In this document: positions 1 through 8,657 of the stretch, piece after piece
Layout: the number at the start of each line of letters is the position of its first letter
How positions within the stretch are numbered: position 1 is the first letter of the stretch
Position numbers and translations under genes: made by a program
Notes under the pieces: generated by a model
Seen by the model: only the letters and a program-made list of their open reading frames with translations
Told to the model about the DNA's origin: nothing
The model's database searches: none
From: Listeria aquatica FSL S10-1188
GTDB lineage: Bacteria > Bacillota > Bacilli > Lactobacillales > Listeriaceae
Direction of reading: 5' to 3'
NCBI RefSeq assembly: GCF_000525795.1
Contig: NZ_AOCG01000016.1
Location: forward strand, 1-53,720
Length of the DNA: 53,720 nt

Positions 1-437
1 TTTTTGGGAACTTCAATCTGTTCTTGCGTATAACTATTCGCATAGCTCGTGACAGTTGTTGTCGCACCAATCCGATTTTTCGTTGTGAATTTTGAAGCAT
101 CTAAGTCCCGCATACCTTCCACAAATTCATCTAATGCTTCATAAAAAGGTTGGTCAATCTTGTCTTCTACAAGGTTCCCCGCTTCTCCTGCAAAGTCATA
201 TAAAACTTCAAAATCCTCGAACAAACTTTGATATTTGCTTTTATTATTCGTATGTGAAAATGAAATGGCGCCATCTGCATCCCATCTCGCAATATCTTTT
301 TCCACCTCTTCTAGGTTCTTGGAGACATCTTTTAAACTATCAATCGCCCCTTTACCCCAAACGCCTTTGCCGATTAAGCTCCCAATGCTTTTTTCAGCTT
401 TCTCAAAATCCGCTTCAATGTAGTGGACATCCTTCAT
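1..437 (-). CDS. Probable T7SS effector, N-terminal part (runs off the window edge)
   Basis: An uninterrupted minus-strand frame starts at ATG 435-437 (MKDVHYIEADFEKAEKSI) and is still open at base 1, giving 145 residues. The visible part is mostly helical and charged, with heptad-like segments, as expected for the N-terminal targeting domain of a type VII secreted polymorphic toxin (LXG-like). The toxic C-terminus would lie outside the window. The start ATG overlaps the stop of the preceding DUF3130-like gene in an ATGA arrangement, so the two are translationally coupled. Effector identity is inferred from position and architecture; no catalytic motif is visible. Confidence 0.6.
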   Translation of the reverse strand, partial: MKDVHYIEADFEKAEKSIGSLIGKGVWGKGAIDSLKDVSKNLEEVEKDIARWDADGAISFSHTNNKSKYQSLFEDFEVLYDFAGEAGNLVEDKIDQPFYEALDEFVEGMRDLDASKFTTKNRIGATTTVTSYANSYTQEQIEVPK

Positions 438-782
438 CCTTTATCGCCTCCAATATTCAGCGACGCGATAATTTTTTCGCCCACTTCTTGGTCAGCTTGA
501 ATCATCGCATTTAACGTCTCAAAAACAAGTGATGATGCACGGGAATAGTGATCTTGTAATTCCAAAACGCGATCATTCGCATCGGATACTTTCTTCATCG
601 CTTTTTTTTGCTTTTCCGGCCGTTACATAGTTTTGTTGATTGATATTCTTAATCGCCGGCGCAATCACCGATTCGAATTCATTCGCGATCGCCATTAGTT
701 CATTCGCAATGTGTGTCAGTTCATCTGGATTGATTGAAATCGTTCCTGAACCGCCCGCTCCACTAAATGCCTGTTGTGCCAT
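434..782 (-). CDS. DUF3130/TIGR04197-type small T7SS-associated protein (one frameshift)
   Basis: The frame opens at 782 with a Gly/Ser-rich start followed by helical sequence (INPDELTHIANELMAIANEF) and is interrupted at about 602-609 by a run of eight A on the coding strand. Seven A restores a 115-residue protein ending ...ASLNIGGDKG, with its stop overlapping the next start. Length, helical-hairpin character and position immediately before a probable effector fit the TIGR04197/DUF3130 family. In other Firmicutes, members of this family bind the N-terminal domain of LXG effectors and target them to the secretion machine. The family call comes from sequence feel and context, not a search. The frameshift is probably a sequencing artefact. 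Confidence 0.65.
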
Positions 783-1479
783 TCTCTAGCGCCTCCTTCA
801 CTGGAAACTTCAATTCGCGGTAAAGCTCATTCCACAGCCAATAACCGCTCACTTGATAATACGCCTCACGTACCACGTCAACCGCAATCAACCGCTCTTT
901 CCAAACAAACAAGAAATACTGCTGATAAAATTCACGATTTTCTTCCACACATGGCTCCTCGTTTACATGAAAATATTCCATACTCAAAAAACGTTCATCT
1001 GGCTCACTTAGCGCAGCTAACTCCGAGTCTTCCGTACTCAGCTTACGCATTAAAAATGATTTTTCTTCTTCCGACAACGTTCTTTTAAGTAGCGGGAACT
1101 GCTGGGTAAGAAGTTGCAAAATGAATACTTTATCCATGACTTCAAACCGGTAAGAAGAATCTTCTTCCACCTCAATCAGCAAATACGCGTTCTCTGAATC
1201 CTCATCCCGAAACCCGAACATAAATTGATTGAGCCGAACATACGACTGACAGTGCTGATAGTTTTCGAGAGATTCGACAACGAGTGCGCCTCCATCTGTC
1301 AGTTCGCCAATTTCATTCAAAATCCCTTTCGCTTGAAGCGCCTCATAGCCTTCACGAAAACCTTCTTCGCCTTGCAGCTGGAAAACCGCTCGGTCTGGTA
1401 AACCGAAAACGGATTCCCCGCCAAAAGCAGAAGCAATCAAAAATAGTTCTTCTACACGAAAAGTATCCTGTGCTGTCAT
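763..1479 (-). CDS. Hypothetical T7SS-locus protein (possibly DUF5081-like)
   Basis: An intact 238-residue acidic soluble protein begins MTAQDTFRVEELFLIASAFGG, with no signal peptide or membrane segment. Its start overlaps the esxB-like stop as ATGA at 1476-1479, and its 3' end overlaps the DUF3130-like gene by about 20 bases, so it sits inside the T7SS transcription unit. Proteins of this size at the same place in Listeria ESX loci are uncharacterised. The general fold type (mixed alpha/beta, two lobes) recalls EspG-like chaperones, but I cannot show that. A secretion-chaperone or adaptor role is inference from location only. Confidence 0.6.
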   Translation of the reverse strand: MTAQDTFRVEELFLIASAFGGESVFGLPDRAVFQLQGEEGFREGYEALQAKGILNEIGELTDGGALVVESLENYQHCQSYVRLNQFMFGFRDEDSENAYLLIEVEEDSSYRFEVMDKVFILQLLTQQFPLLKRTLSEEEKSFLMRKLSTEDSELAALSEPDERFLSMEYFHVNEEPCVEENREFYQQYFLFVWKERLIAVDVVREAYYQVSGYWLWNELYRELKFPVKEALENGTTGI

Positions 1480-1776
1480 AGTCGTTTCACCTCACGTACT
1501 TGACTTGATTCTTCAAAGTCAGCCTCGAATTCTGACAATTTCTGTAAAGCTTTTCTTTGCTTCTTGTAACGTGATTTTACTTCCTTGTGGTATTTTTCGA
1601 TTAACTCGATGTAGGTCAAGAAACTATCCCGCGTTTTCCCGTCCCACTTTGCACTTGCTACATAGGAGGTCAGGTCAGAACATTTTTTTTTGCGTTTCGC
1701 GGAGGGAGTCTTCTACGATTTTAGCCTGCGCTTTTGCTTCCGCAACTTTACTTGCTTTGATCTTCACATTACCCAT
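1476..1776 (-). CDS. esxB: EsxB-like WXG100-family protein (one frameshift)
   Basis: ATG 1774-1776 (MGNVKIKASKVAEAKAQAKI) overlaps the stop of the preceding gene. A run of nine A at about 1682-1690 breaks the frame. With eight A the protein is 99 residues, two helices joined by a turn containing Trp-Asp-Gly in SAKWDGKTRDSF, which is the WXG motif. Size and the central WXG turn define the WXG100 family of small secreted T7SS substrates. In Listeria the second such gene lies downstream of essC, as here. No Tyr-xxx-Asp/Glu signal is obvious in the C-terminal tail. The frameshift is in a homopolymer and is likely an error. Confidence 0.72.
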
Positions 1777-2164
1777 TCTTTAGTCGCTCCTCCCGTTCTT
1801 TTCGCTCTTTTTCTTTCTTCGCCTTTTCAACTGCCGCCTCGTGAATTGCCTGCGCCTTGTATTCTGTATACTTGTCGTAGGCTTTGTTTTTCGCACTGAC
1901 GAGCTTCGAGCGTTTATCTGCTTCGCTACTGATATACTTAGCTAGCTTCGCAGTTAGCTTCTCCCGTTTTGGATCGAAATCATTAGAAGGGAGCTTGCTG
2001 TTCGACATGTTTGGTACAGCGCTTTTGTAACTATTGAACGTTTCTTTGGCTTCTGCCATCTTATTATCATGCTCCCGAATCGCATCTTTCAATAAGTCAT
2101 GCAGTTTATCATAGTCATCTCGTTTCTTTTCTGTTGGCGTATTAAAAAAACCAAATAAACCCAT
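1769..2164 (-). CDS. Small charged coiled-coil protein between essC and esxB
   Basis: This is a 131-residue, Lys/Glu-rich, almost entirely helical protein starting MGLFGFFNTPTEKKRDDYDK and ending in a basic coiled-coil tail (EKAKKEKERKEREERLKNG). There is no signal peptide. It starts 15 bases after the essC stop, preceded by a GGAGGAG-type ribosome binding site, and its last codons overlap the start of the esxB-like gene. Listeria ESX loci carry an uncharacterised gene of this kind at this position. A role in secretion is inferred from operon membership only. Confidence 0.6.
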   Translation of the reverse strand: MGLFGFFNTPTEKKRDDYDKLHDLLKDAIREHDNKMAEAKETFNSYKSAVPNMSNSKLPSNDFDPKREKLTAKLAKYISSEADKRSKLVSAKNKAYDKYTEYKAQAIHEAAVEKAKKEKERKEREERLKNG

Positions 2165-2179
2165 TCCATCTCCTCCTTC

Positions 2180-5100
2180 TTAAAGCGGAGCAACAAGTTT
2201 AATCCGCTCAGCTTGCCCTTGTCTGATATAGTAAGCTTCATATGGTGGTAGCGGCTGTTCTTTATAAGGCTTGTTCATGACTTCAAGTACGTTTTGGTCG
2301 ATGATTCTACCAACTAAGATGCCGACTTTTTGTTTCTTGAACATTCCCGAAACTTCATCATAAGCCCTATAAATTTGTCCGCTCACAGCTCCAGCAACGA
2401 AGTAGATACCCATCTTCTCACCCTGTTCTACAAGTTTTTGAAGTGGCTTTTGCGCATCTATCGAAACATTTTCAGCTAAATAAGCCGTATCCGTTACAAG
2501 CACAACGATTGGCTCAAATTGCTTCGAAAACTCTTGGAGCGATATGCCCGTCGACTGAATTTCACGCCAAGCTTGTTCACGGTTGTCAAATGCCGCTGCA
2601 AGCTCTCCGATAATAGATGTAAAGCTTGCCTCATCACTTGCATACAAATCAACTTGATTTTGATAAGTTCCAAAGCGTGATGAACTATTATCAAATAACG
2701 TCACCTGAATACCTGTACTCTTCACAGCCATTTCCAAAATGGATTGCATCGACCTTTCCACAACATCTGGTGAGTCTGCAAGAACGAGCGTATGGCCACG
2801 CTGATTTAATGATAAGTCAAACGGCTGAACATCCTCGAAATCAACAGCAAATGGGATTCCCCCGTTTCTGAGCATCTCGGTAACTTCTTGTTTCTCTAAG
2901 TATTCCGCAATCGGCAGAACATCTGGTACCATCGGAATCGCATCCGGCACGCTACCTGTCCACGCTTCGCTCATCCGCTTACTTTCCGCCTGTACATTTT
3001 CAATAATCTCAAGCGTATCTGCCCCCGAAACCGGAAGTGCCGTTTGGAACGAAGTTGGGTTTTCAAGTTTCACAAGTCCACGCCCCGCGATTTCCTCAAT
3101 CGTCAGGTCGGTTTTTCCTACAATATTGCGTGGTTCCGTCGGGTCGATCATGTAGAGCGCAATCTGCGTCTTAATATTCGCAAGCACTTGGATCCGAATC
3201 GCATTCGAACGCACTGCACTAATGGCAAGATGAATCCCAACACCTGCACCTTCACGCGCCACTTGCGCAATCAGTTTCTCAAAATCATCTTTATACGGCG
3301 CTTCTGCAACTGAGTCAAATGCATCAATCACAAGCAGAATCGAAGGAACCTCTGTCCCACTTGCTTTTTCATACATACCAATGTTCGCAACCCCGTATTC
3401 GCTTAGTTTTTGCTTCCGAACTTTAAGTTCACGCGTAATCCGGCGAATCAGTTTTTGCATCTTGATTTCTTCATCCACCATGATCGTATCCGCAACCTGC
3501 GGCAAATCTTTAAGTGGCAGAAGTCCATTTGTTCCTAAATCTAGCAAATAAATATGCAAGCGTTCTGGGCTATGCTCGCGAGCAAGACCCATCGCAACTG
3601 TTTGAAGGAAAGTTGATTTCCCGTATCCCGGACTTGAAAAGACGGCCAAGTGTCCATCTTTCGCAAGATCAAGTGTAAGAGGTTCTTGCGCTTGCATTTC
3701 TGGAATATCTAGGAAACCGATTGTCGCATGTAGTGGCGATTTTTCACGTGCCCATTCCGACATGTAATCCACAGGATGTAGTTCTGGCAAGAAAATTTGT
3801 TCTTCAAGCGGTGGAAGCCAAGGTCGAGGTAATGGCTCAATCCCCTCTGCCTCCGTATATTCATGGATATAATCAATGACAGCATCAAGTTCAGAAGGGA
3901 GCTTCGTTAAATCTTCTTTCTTGTCTAATCCGCTCAAATCTTCTGTTAAGATATCATATTGTCCCAGTTCATTAATCGCATAAATTGTCGTATCGAGATA
4001 ATCTTCATCTTCTTTATCCGGCACATAATCCGCACCACTCCATGCACTTTGGAACAACTCATAAATTTCATTATTTCCGACTTGCAAGTACGCTCGACCA
4101 GGAAGCGTGATATCTGCTGCATCTGGCGTTTTCAAAATTTCATTTGAATCACTCGCATTTTGCACCTTAAGCGCCAATTTGAATTTCGAGTTCGACCAAA
4201 TTTGGTCATCGACAACCCCACTTGGTTTTTGCGTCGCAAGAATCAAGTGGATTCCAAGCGACCGTCCAATCCGCGCCGTCGAAACAAGTTCCTTCATAAA
4301 TTCCGGTTGTTCTGATTTGAGTTCGGCAAACTCATCTGAAATCAAGAATAGATGAGGCATCGGTTCGCTTGCTTTGCCTTGTTTGTATAATTTTTGATAT
4401 TGGTTGATGTGATTCACATCATGCTCACCAAATAAGCGCTGACGCTTTTGTAACTCCGCTTTAATCGAAGCAAGCGCACGCATTGACTGCGCACCATCCA
4501 AGTTCGTGATCGTTCCTAGCAAATGCGGCATGTTTTTGAATAAGTTCGCCATCCCGCCACCTTTATAGTCAATCAACAGAAATGCCACTTCATATGGGTG
4601 GAAATTAACAGCAAGTGAAATAATATACGACTGGATAATTTCAGATTTCCCTGAACCTGTCGTACCCGCAACAAGCCCGTGTGGCCCGTGCGCTTTTTCA
4701 TGTAGGTTTAAATTGACAATGTCATCTTTTCCGCGTAGCCCAAGTGGCACAGCCAAGCTCTTATACGTTTCATTTTGTGTCCAGCGATTCCCGATATTTA
4801 ATTCTTCCACGCGCTCCACATTATACATTTCGAGGAATGTAACTGCCTCAGGAATCGAGTTTTTCAAGTTTTGAAGATGATTGAGCGGCGCAAGTGCACG
4901 CGAAATTGTTTCCTTATCGAATTCTTCCGGTAAGTGATCTGGGATAAATGTCCGGTTCACAAGATCACCCTGCTCAAGAATGATATTCCCACTTCTATGG
5001 TCACGAATATCAACAACCGTCCGAACGTGTTCTGGTAAGCTTTGCATGACATCTTGAACAAAAACAAGTGAAACCCCAAGTTCTGATGGATCCTCATTAA

Positions 5101-6679
5101 AGAATTCCATCACCGTGTGGTCAAGCACAAGTTTTTCATCTGTAATAAGCACGACATAATGCGGTGCGAAAAATAGTTTTTCATTTTTATTCGGTCTTTC
5201 TGCAAGTGCTTGTTTCCGCTCTTTCAAAATTTGGTAGAGTGAATTTAACACTTGATCTCGCGAACGCTCATGATAAACAAAGCCGCGAACATTTACATCA
5301 CGCAAATTCGCATGCGGAAGCCAGCGCATCCATTCCCAGTTTTCTTTTTCTTCTTCCGGGAAAATCGTCACAAATTGCAAATCATAATAACTATGAAATA
5401 GTGCTGTTTGCATGACAAGCATTTGCAACTGTTCTAAAACGAGTCCACGTGGACCAATATATCCGACAGGCCCATTCATTAAGTCTGTCGCAACTGGAAC
5501 ATTATTCACATCCACATATTGCCCTTTGAGACGACTAGCAGCATCCGCAAGTGGATCCTTATCTTGTGAAAACTCTTCTTCTTTATAATCTACAGAAAAA
5601 CTGATCGGTTCTGTCCCAGTCCCTACTCGAAAAGTCAGGAAATCATGATGTAATCTCGTTTTTTCATAAATACGCGAATCTACACGTGTTGCCATTTCGG
5701 CGATTTCTTCAACAGAAGGATAATGATAAAGCAATGCTTGACGTTGCTTTTCACTTGCCTGATGAAAATCTTTCGTACGACGTTTCAAATATAAATCGTA
5801 GCTTTCCTCGCGTTCTTTTGTCTTTACTTTAAATTCTTTGCGATTTTTAATATATGTGACAAGCGACATGATAACCGTCATCCCTGTCATCGCAAGTGTC
5901 ATTAAGATGTAGATCCCACGCGGTTGAAAAATCGAAATCAGTACCGTGATCGCAATCATCACAAGCGGAGGTAAAATCAATTTCAAAAGTCCCTCTGATG
6001 GCTTCGTAGGTGCCGCAGAAGGTTTTGCAAGCGTAAACTTATCCTCAGGCGCACGATAAATGATCCGCGGTGAACGGTGATAGTCTGGATAGTCCGGTCC
6101 AAAAGCATTATCGGCTGAGAAAAGTGGAGCAAGATCTGTCGAAATACGAGACTTAACCGCCGCAATTGTTAAATCATCTTGACCGACTGTGAGGGTGATC
6201 CCATCTACATAGAGTTGATCCCCATTTTGAAGGTCAGCTCGTCCTGTCAAGCGTTCAAAGTTGTGATAAACTTCCCCAGCGAAAACCTGCACAGCAAAAA
6301 TGTCTTGTTTGTCATCTCGCATAAATACAAAATCCGCATCCGTACCCGAAAGCACCACATCATTTTCTTTTCCAGCACCAAAAGTCAGTACGAGTTTTCC
6401 AGCTGTGTCAAAAGACTGCACATCCACATTTTCTGTTAAGTAAAGTGACAACCGTCCGTTCTCGCCTACTTCAAGTTCTTGCTTTTGGTCAAATTCAAGT
6501 GCCGTGTTACCTGCCATCCACACTTCATCTTCAAAGCGCACGTCCACTGTTCCGGGAAACTCCGGATAAAAGACTGCTGCTTCCTTGTTACCGCTAATCT
6601 CCGTCACCTTATCAGGAGACACATGTTGTTTATGACAAGCTTTCCCGTTACTAACAATAAGTAAAGTATTCTGTCCCAT
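2180..6679 (-). CDS. essC: EssC, T7SS FtsK/SpoIIIE-type motor ATPase
   Basis: About 1,499 residues, full length for EssC. The first ~190 residues look like the paired forkhead-associated domains of the family. Two membrane helices follow at about 230-275, then three ATPase modules. The first has Walker A GTTGSGKSE near residue 673. The second has SSPGYGKST near 1016. The third is degenerate (LADSPDVVE near 1300). EssC is the membrane motor that recognises WXG100 substrates and drives export. Of two candidate ATGs, the one at 6677-6679 has a GGGGAG box seven bases upstream, while the ATG at 6685 is almost on top of it. The frame is intact over 4.5 kb that contains few long homopolymers. Confidence 0.97.
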   Translation of the reverse strand: MGQNTLLIVSNGKACHKQHVSPDKVTEISGNKEAAVFYPEFPGTVDVRFEDEVWMAGNTALEFDQKQELEVGENGRLSLYLTENVDVQSFDTAGKLVLTFGAGKENDVVLSGTDADFVFMRDDKQDIFAVQVFAGEVYHNFERLTGRADLQNGDQLYVDGITLTVGQDDLTIAAVKSRISTDLAPLFSADNAFGPDYPDYHRSPRIIYRAPEDKFTLAKPSAAPTKPSEGLLKLILPPLVMIAITVLISIFQPRGIYILMTLAMTGMTVIMSLVTYIKNRKEFKVKTKEREESYDLYLKRRTKDFHQASEKQRQALLYHYPSVEEIAEMATRVDSRIYEKTRLHHDFLTFRVGTGTEPISFSVDYKEEEFSQDKDPLADAASRLKGQYVDVNNVPVATDLMNGPVGYIGPRGLVLEQLQMLVMQTALFHSYYDLQFVTIFPEEEKENWEWMRWLPHANLRDVNVRGFVYHERSRDQVLNSLYQILKERKQALAERPNKNEKLFFAPHYVVLITDEKLVLDHTVMEFFNEDPSELGVSLVFVQDVMQSLPEHVRTVVDIRDHRSGNIILEQGDLVNRTFIPDHLPEEFDKETISRALAPLNHLQNLKNSIPEAVTFLEMYNVERVEELNIGNRWTQNETYKSLAVPLGLRGKDDIVNLNLHEKAHGPHGLVAGTTGSGKSEIIQSYIISLAVNFHPYEVAFLLIDYKGGGMANLFKNMPHLLGTITNLDGAQSMRALASIKAELQKRQRLFGEHDVNHINQYQKLYKQGKASEPMPHLFLISDEFAELKSEQPEFMKELVSTARIGRSLGIHLILATQKPSGVVDDQIWSNSKFKLALKVQNASDSNEILKTPDAADITLPGRAYLQVGNNEIYELFQSAWSGADYVPDKEDEDYLDTTIYAINELGQYDILTEDLSGLDKKEDLTKLPSELDAVIDYIHEYTEAEGIEPLPRPWLPPLEEQIFLPELHPVDYMSEWAREKSPLHATIGFLDIPEMQAQEPLTLDLAKDGHLAVFSSPGYGKSTFLQTVAMGLAREHSPERLHIYLLDLGTNGLLPLKDLPQVADTIMVDEEIKMQKLIRRITRELKVRKQKLSEYGVANIGMYEKASGTEVPSILLVIDAFDSVAEAPYKDDFEKLIAQVAREGAGVGIHLAISAVRSNAIRIQVLANIKTQIALYMIDPTEPRNIVGKTDLTIEEIAGRGLVKLENPTSFQTALPVSGADTLEIIENVQAESKRMSEAWTGSVPDAIPMVPDVLPIAEYLEKQEVTEMLRNGGIPFAVDFEDVQPFDLSLNQRGHTLVLADSPDVVERSMQSILEMAVKSTGIQVTLFDNSSSRFGTYQNQVDLYASDEASFTSIIGELAAAFDNREQAWREIQSTGISLQEFSKQFEPIVVLVTDTAYLAENVSIDAQKPLQKLVEQGEKMGIYFVAGAVSGQIYRAYDEVSGMFKKQKVGILVGRIIDQNVLEVMNKPYKEQPLPPYEAYYIRQGQAERIKLVAPL

Positions 6680-6691
6680 CTTCATTCTCCC

Positions 6692-7870
6692 CTATTTGGA
6701 TTCGGAATCATCTTTCCCGTTAATTTTTTCCATATATTTCTTCAGTTCCGCTTCAATTTCTGATTGTTTCTTCACAGACTCATTACCTGAAAGCGTCTTG
6801 TCATTTTGAACTTCTTCCAGCTGTTTCGTAAGTGCATAAACCACCAGTTCATTGTCCTGAAGTCGTTTTCCAGAATCAAGTGACTCATCAAAGTCACCGC
6901 GTCCATTATAAATCCAGTAAAGCAGATATTGTTCATCCGATTTCAAACTAACATTTTTCATGATGTTCTCTTTACGCTTATCATCGAGCTTTTCTCCTTG
7001 TAAATAAGAATAAGCTAGCTCATACTTCGAAGCTTGAGGTAATTTTTCAGGTTTTTCATTCTCTAAATCTGAAATCACCTTTGTATAATCCGTTTTAAGG
7101 AAGTCCTCATTCGCCAAAAGCAAGTCATTTTGATAAGGCACTTTGAAGAACGCAAAATAAACCACTGGTCCCGCAAGCAGTAGCGTCGCAATAATAAATC
7201 CAACCGCAAGCCCCCTAAACATCCGGAACCGTTTCTTTGGAATCAACATCATTTTTCGTTTCGAATCTGTCAATTCTTTTTCAAACGACTCTTGCAAGAA
7301 ACTTTCGATTTCCTCTGTCGTCTTTGCGTCTGCTAGATGCCGCTCAAAATTAGTTCCCCGAGCGTTTTTAAGGGAGCCAGCGTATAAATTATCAAATTGA
7401 TACTTCTTCGAAAACATTGCCACACAAAGCGATTGATATTGCTTAAAGAATAGTTCTTCTGTTAAGTCATAAGGATGAATGATTCCTTTTAAGCCACGGT
7501 GAACAATTTTCGGCATTAAATTTTCATCAAAAATAAGATTTCCAGGGTGAAGGAAAAACGTAAAACGCGTTCCAATCAGCGCTTTTAAATCCGCAACATT
7601 TTTAAGGGCGCGCAGTTTATCTTTTCGCTCCATTTTACTGACCTCTTCAAAGCGATACATGGTCTCCCCAATTTCATAACAAAACGTATAAGTTTCCTTT
7701 TCATGCTCAATTTTTACTGGAACAAAATATAGCGACGGTTTTGTTAAAATTTCAAGCTGAGCAGCATCTTTAATCCGCGTACGGGATTCAACAAAGCTAA
7801 CGCGCCACTCATTCTGTTCATAGTTAAAATCATATGTAACACCATCAATTTCAATTGTACTTTTCATCAT
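6692..7870 (-). CDS. essB: EssB, T7SS membrane component with pseudokinase domain
   Basis: 392 residues with the EssB/YukC layout: a cytoplasmic pseudokinase-like domain (about 1-215), one transmembrane helix (about 219-242, LAVGFIIATLLLAGPVVYFA) and an extracytoplasmic helical domain containing YSYLQGEKLDDKRKE. EssB bridges the EsaA channel and the EssC motor in the membrane complex. It follows esaB by 12 bases and precedes essC by 12, each with its own ribosome binding site, indicating one operon. No frame problem is seen. Confidence 0.95.
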   Translation of the reverse strand: MMKSTIEIDGVTYDFNYEQNEWRVSFVESRTRIKDAAQLEILTKPSLYFVPVKIEHEKETYTFCYEIGETMYRFEEVSKMERKDKLRALKNVADLKALIGTRFTFFLHPGNLIFDENLMPKIVHRGLKGIIHPYDLTEELFFKQYQSLCVAMFSKKYQFDNLYAGSLKNARGTNFERHLADAKTTEEIESFLQESFEKELTDSKRKMMLIPKKRFRMFRGLAVGFIIATLLLAGPVVYFAFFKVPYQNDLLLANEDFLKTDYTKVISDLENEKPEKLPQASKYELAYSYLQGEKLDDKRKENIMKNVSLKSDEQYLLYWIYNGRGDFDESLDSGKRLQDNELVVYALTKQLEEVQNDKTLSGNESVKKQSEIEAELKKYMEKINGKDDSESK

Positions 7871-7882
7871 CTCGGCTCCCTT

Positions 7883-8134
7883 TTATAAAATTTCTAAGAT
7901 GTCTCCATTTGTAATTGGATAATCTACCATTTTGTCATCATCACTTAATAAAATCCCTTTATTAACAGCTTTAATCGAACATTTCGAAGCATCTGGCATC
8001 TCAATTTTGAGCGTTTCTTTTAGATTATCAATCAAAGCCCTTACCGGCTGACCGACTGGAATGCGTAAGTCATAAACTTCCGCACCCCACTTCGAAAAAT
8101 CCACCGTCACATTTAAATGTGTCTCTTTCGCCAT
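7883..8134 (-). CDS. esaB: EsaB/YukD ubiquitin-like T7SS protein
   Basis: 83 residues beginning MAKETHLNVTVDFSKWGAEV, with alternating short strands and a central helix and ending GDILEIL, typical of the ubiquitin-fold EsaB/YukD family. In Staphylococcus and Bacillus this cytoplasmic protein is needed for or modulates T7SS. It lies 14 bases after essA and 12 before essB. Length and position are canonical. Confidence 0.93.
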   Translation of the reverse strand: MAKETHLNVTVDFSKWGAEVYDLRIPVGQPVRALIDNLKETLKIEMPDASKCSIKAVNKGILLSDDDKMVDYPITNGDILEIL

Positions 8135-8148
8135 CTCTTAATCCTCCC

Positions 8149-8657
8149 TTACTCCATGGTATTTTTACTTGCAAAATAAATTCCACCACCAAGTGCGATA
8201 ACAACTGCACCAATAATCGCAATCAATGACTTTGATTCTGTACTTTTTCCTTTTTTATCCTGAACATCTTCCCCCACTTCAGAAGCTTGAGTCGTATTCG
8301 TTTTCTTGAAAAGTTCCTCCTGTGTGGTTTTCGCTGTATCACTTTTCACTGCTTTCCCTGTAAACAGTTGATCCTGCATCTCCTGAAAATTTTTTCTGTT
8401 CTTTCTTTTGTTGTGCTTTTATTTTTTTTTTCAAGATCTTGAGTGAAAAGTGGCAATTCCAACTGATCGAGCATTGTCGGCTCAGCCTTTTTAAGATCCT
8501 CTTGCTTTTCCTCATTCGTTTTTTGTAGCCGATCCGTCTTCAGATCCATCTTCCCATCATTTTCTAAGTAACCTGTTCCTGCCGCTAATGCGAAAGGAGC
8601 TGTAGCAAAGCAAGCAAGTATAATCAGTAAACCTATACTTAAAAACCTAGCTTTCAT
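8149..8657 (-). CDS. essA: EssA, small T7SS membrane protein (frameshifted)
   Basis: ATG 8655-8657 has a GGAGAG box upstream and begins MKARFLSIGLLIILACFATA, a signal or first membrane helix. The C-terminal part (8149-8379 frame) holds the second membrane helix, SLIAIIGAVVIALGGGIYF. The two parts are out of frame across about 8380-8440, where there are runs of ten A and six A. The break is repaired either by one missing base in the A6 run, or by one extra base in the A10 run plus one in the A6/T4 stretch. The second gives a Lys/Gln-rich linker more like known EssA. Reconstructed length is about 168 residues, close to family size. The start overlaps the esaA end by 11 bases. Confidence 0.85.

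Noticed and set aside
92..514. Plus-strand open frame of 140 codons at the left end
   Set aside because: It is antisense to the well-formed minus-strand effector frame, lacks a ribosome binding site and has unusual composition.
8380..8440. Programmed frameshifting in essA at the A10 run
   Set aside because: Similar breaks occur in many unrelated genes here, so error at homopolymers is the common explanation; no slippery-heptamer-plus-pseudoknot design is evident.
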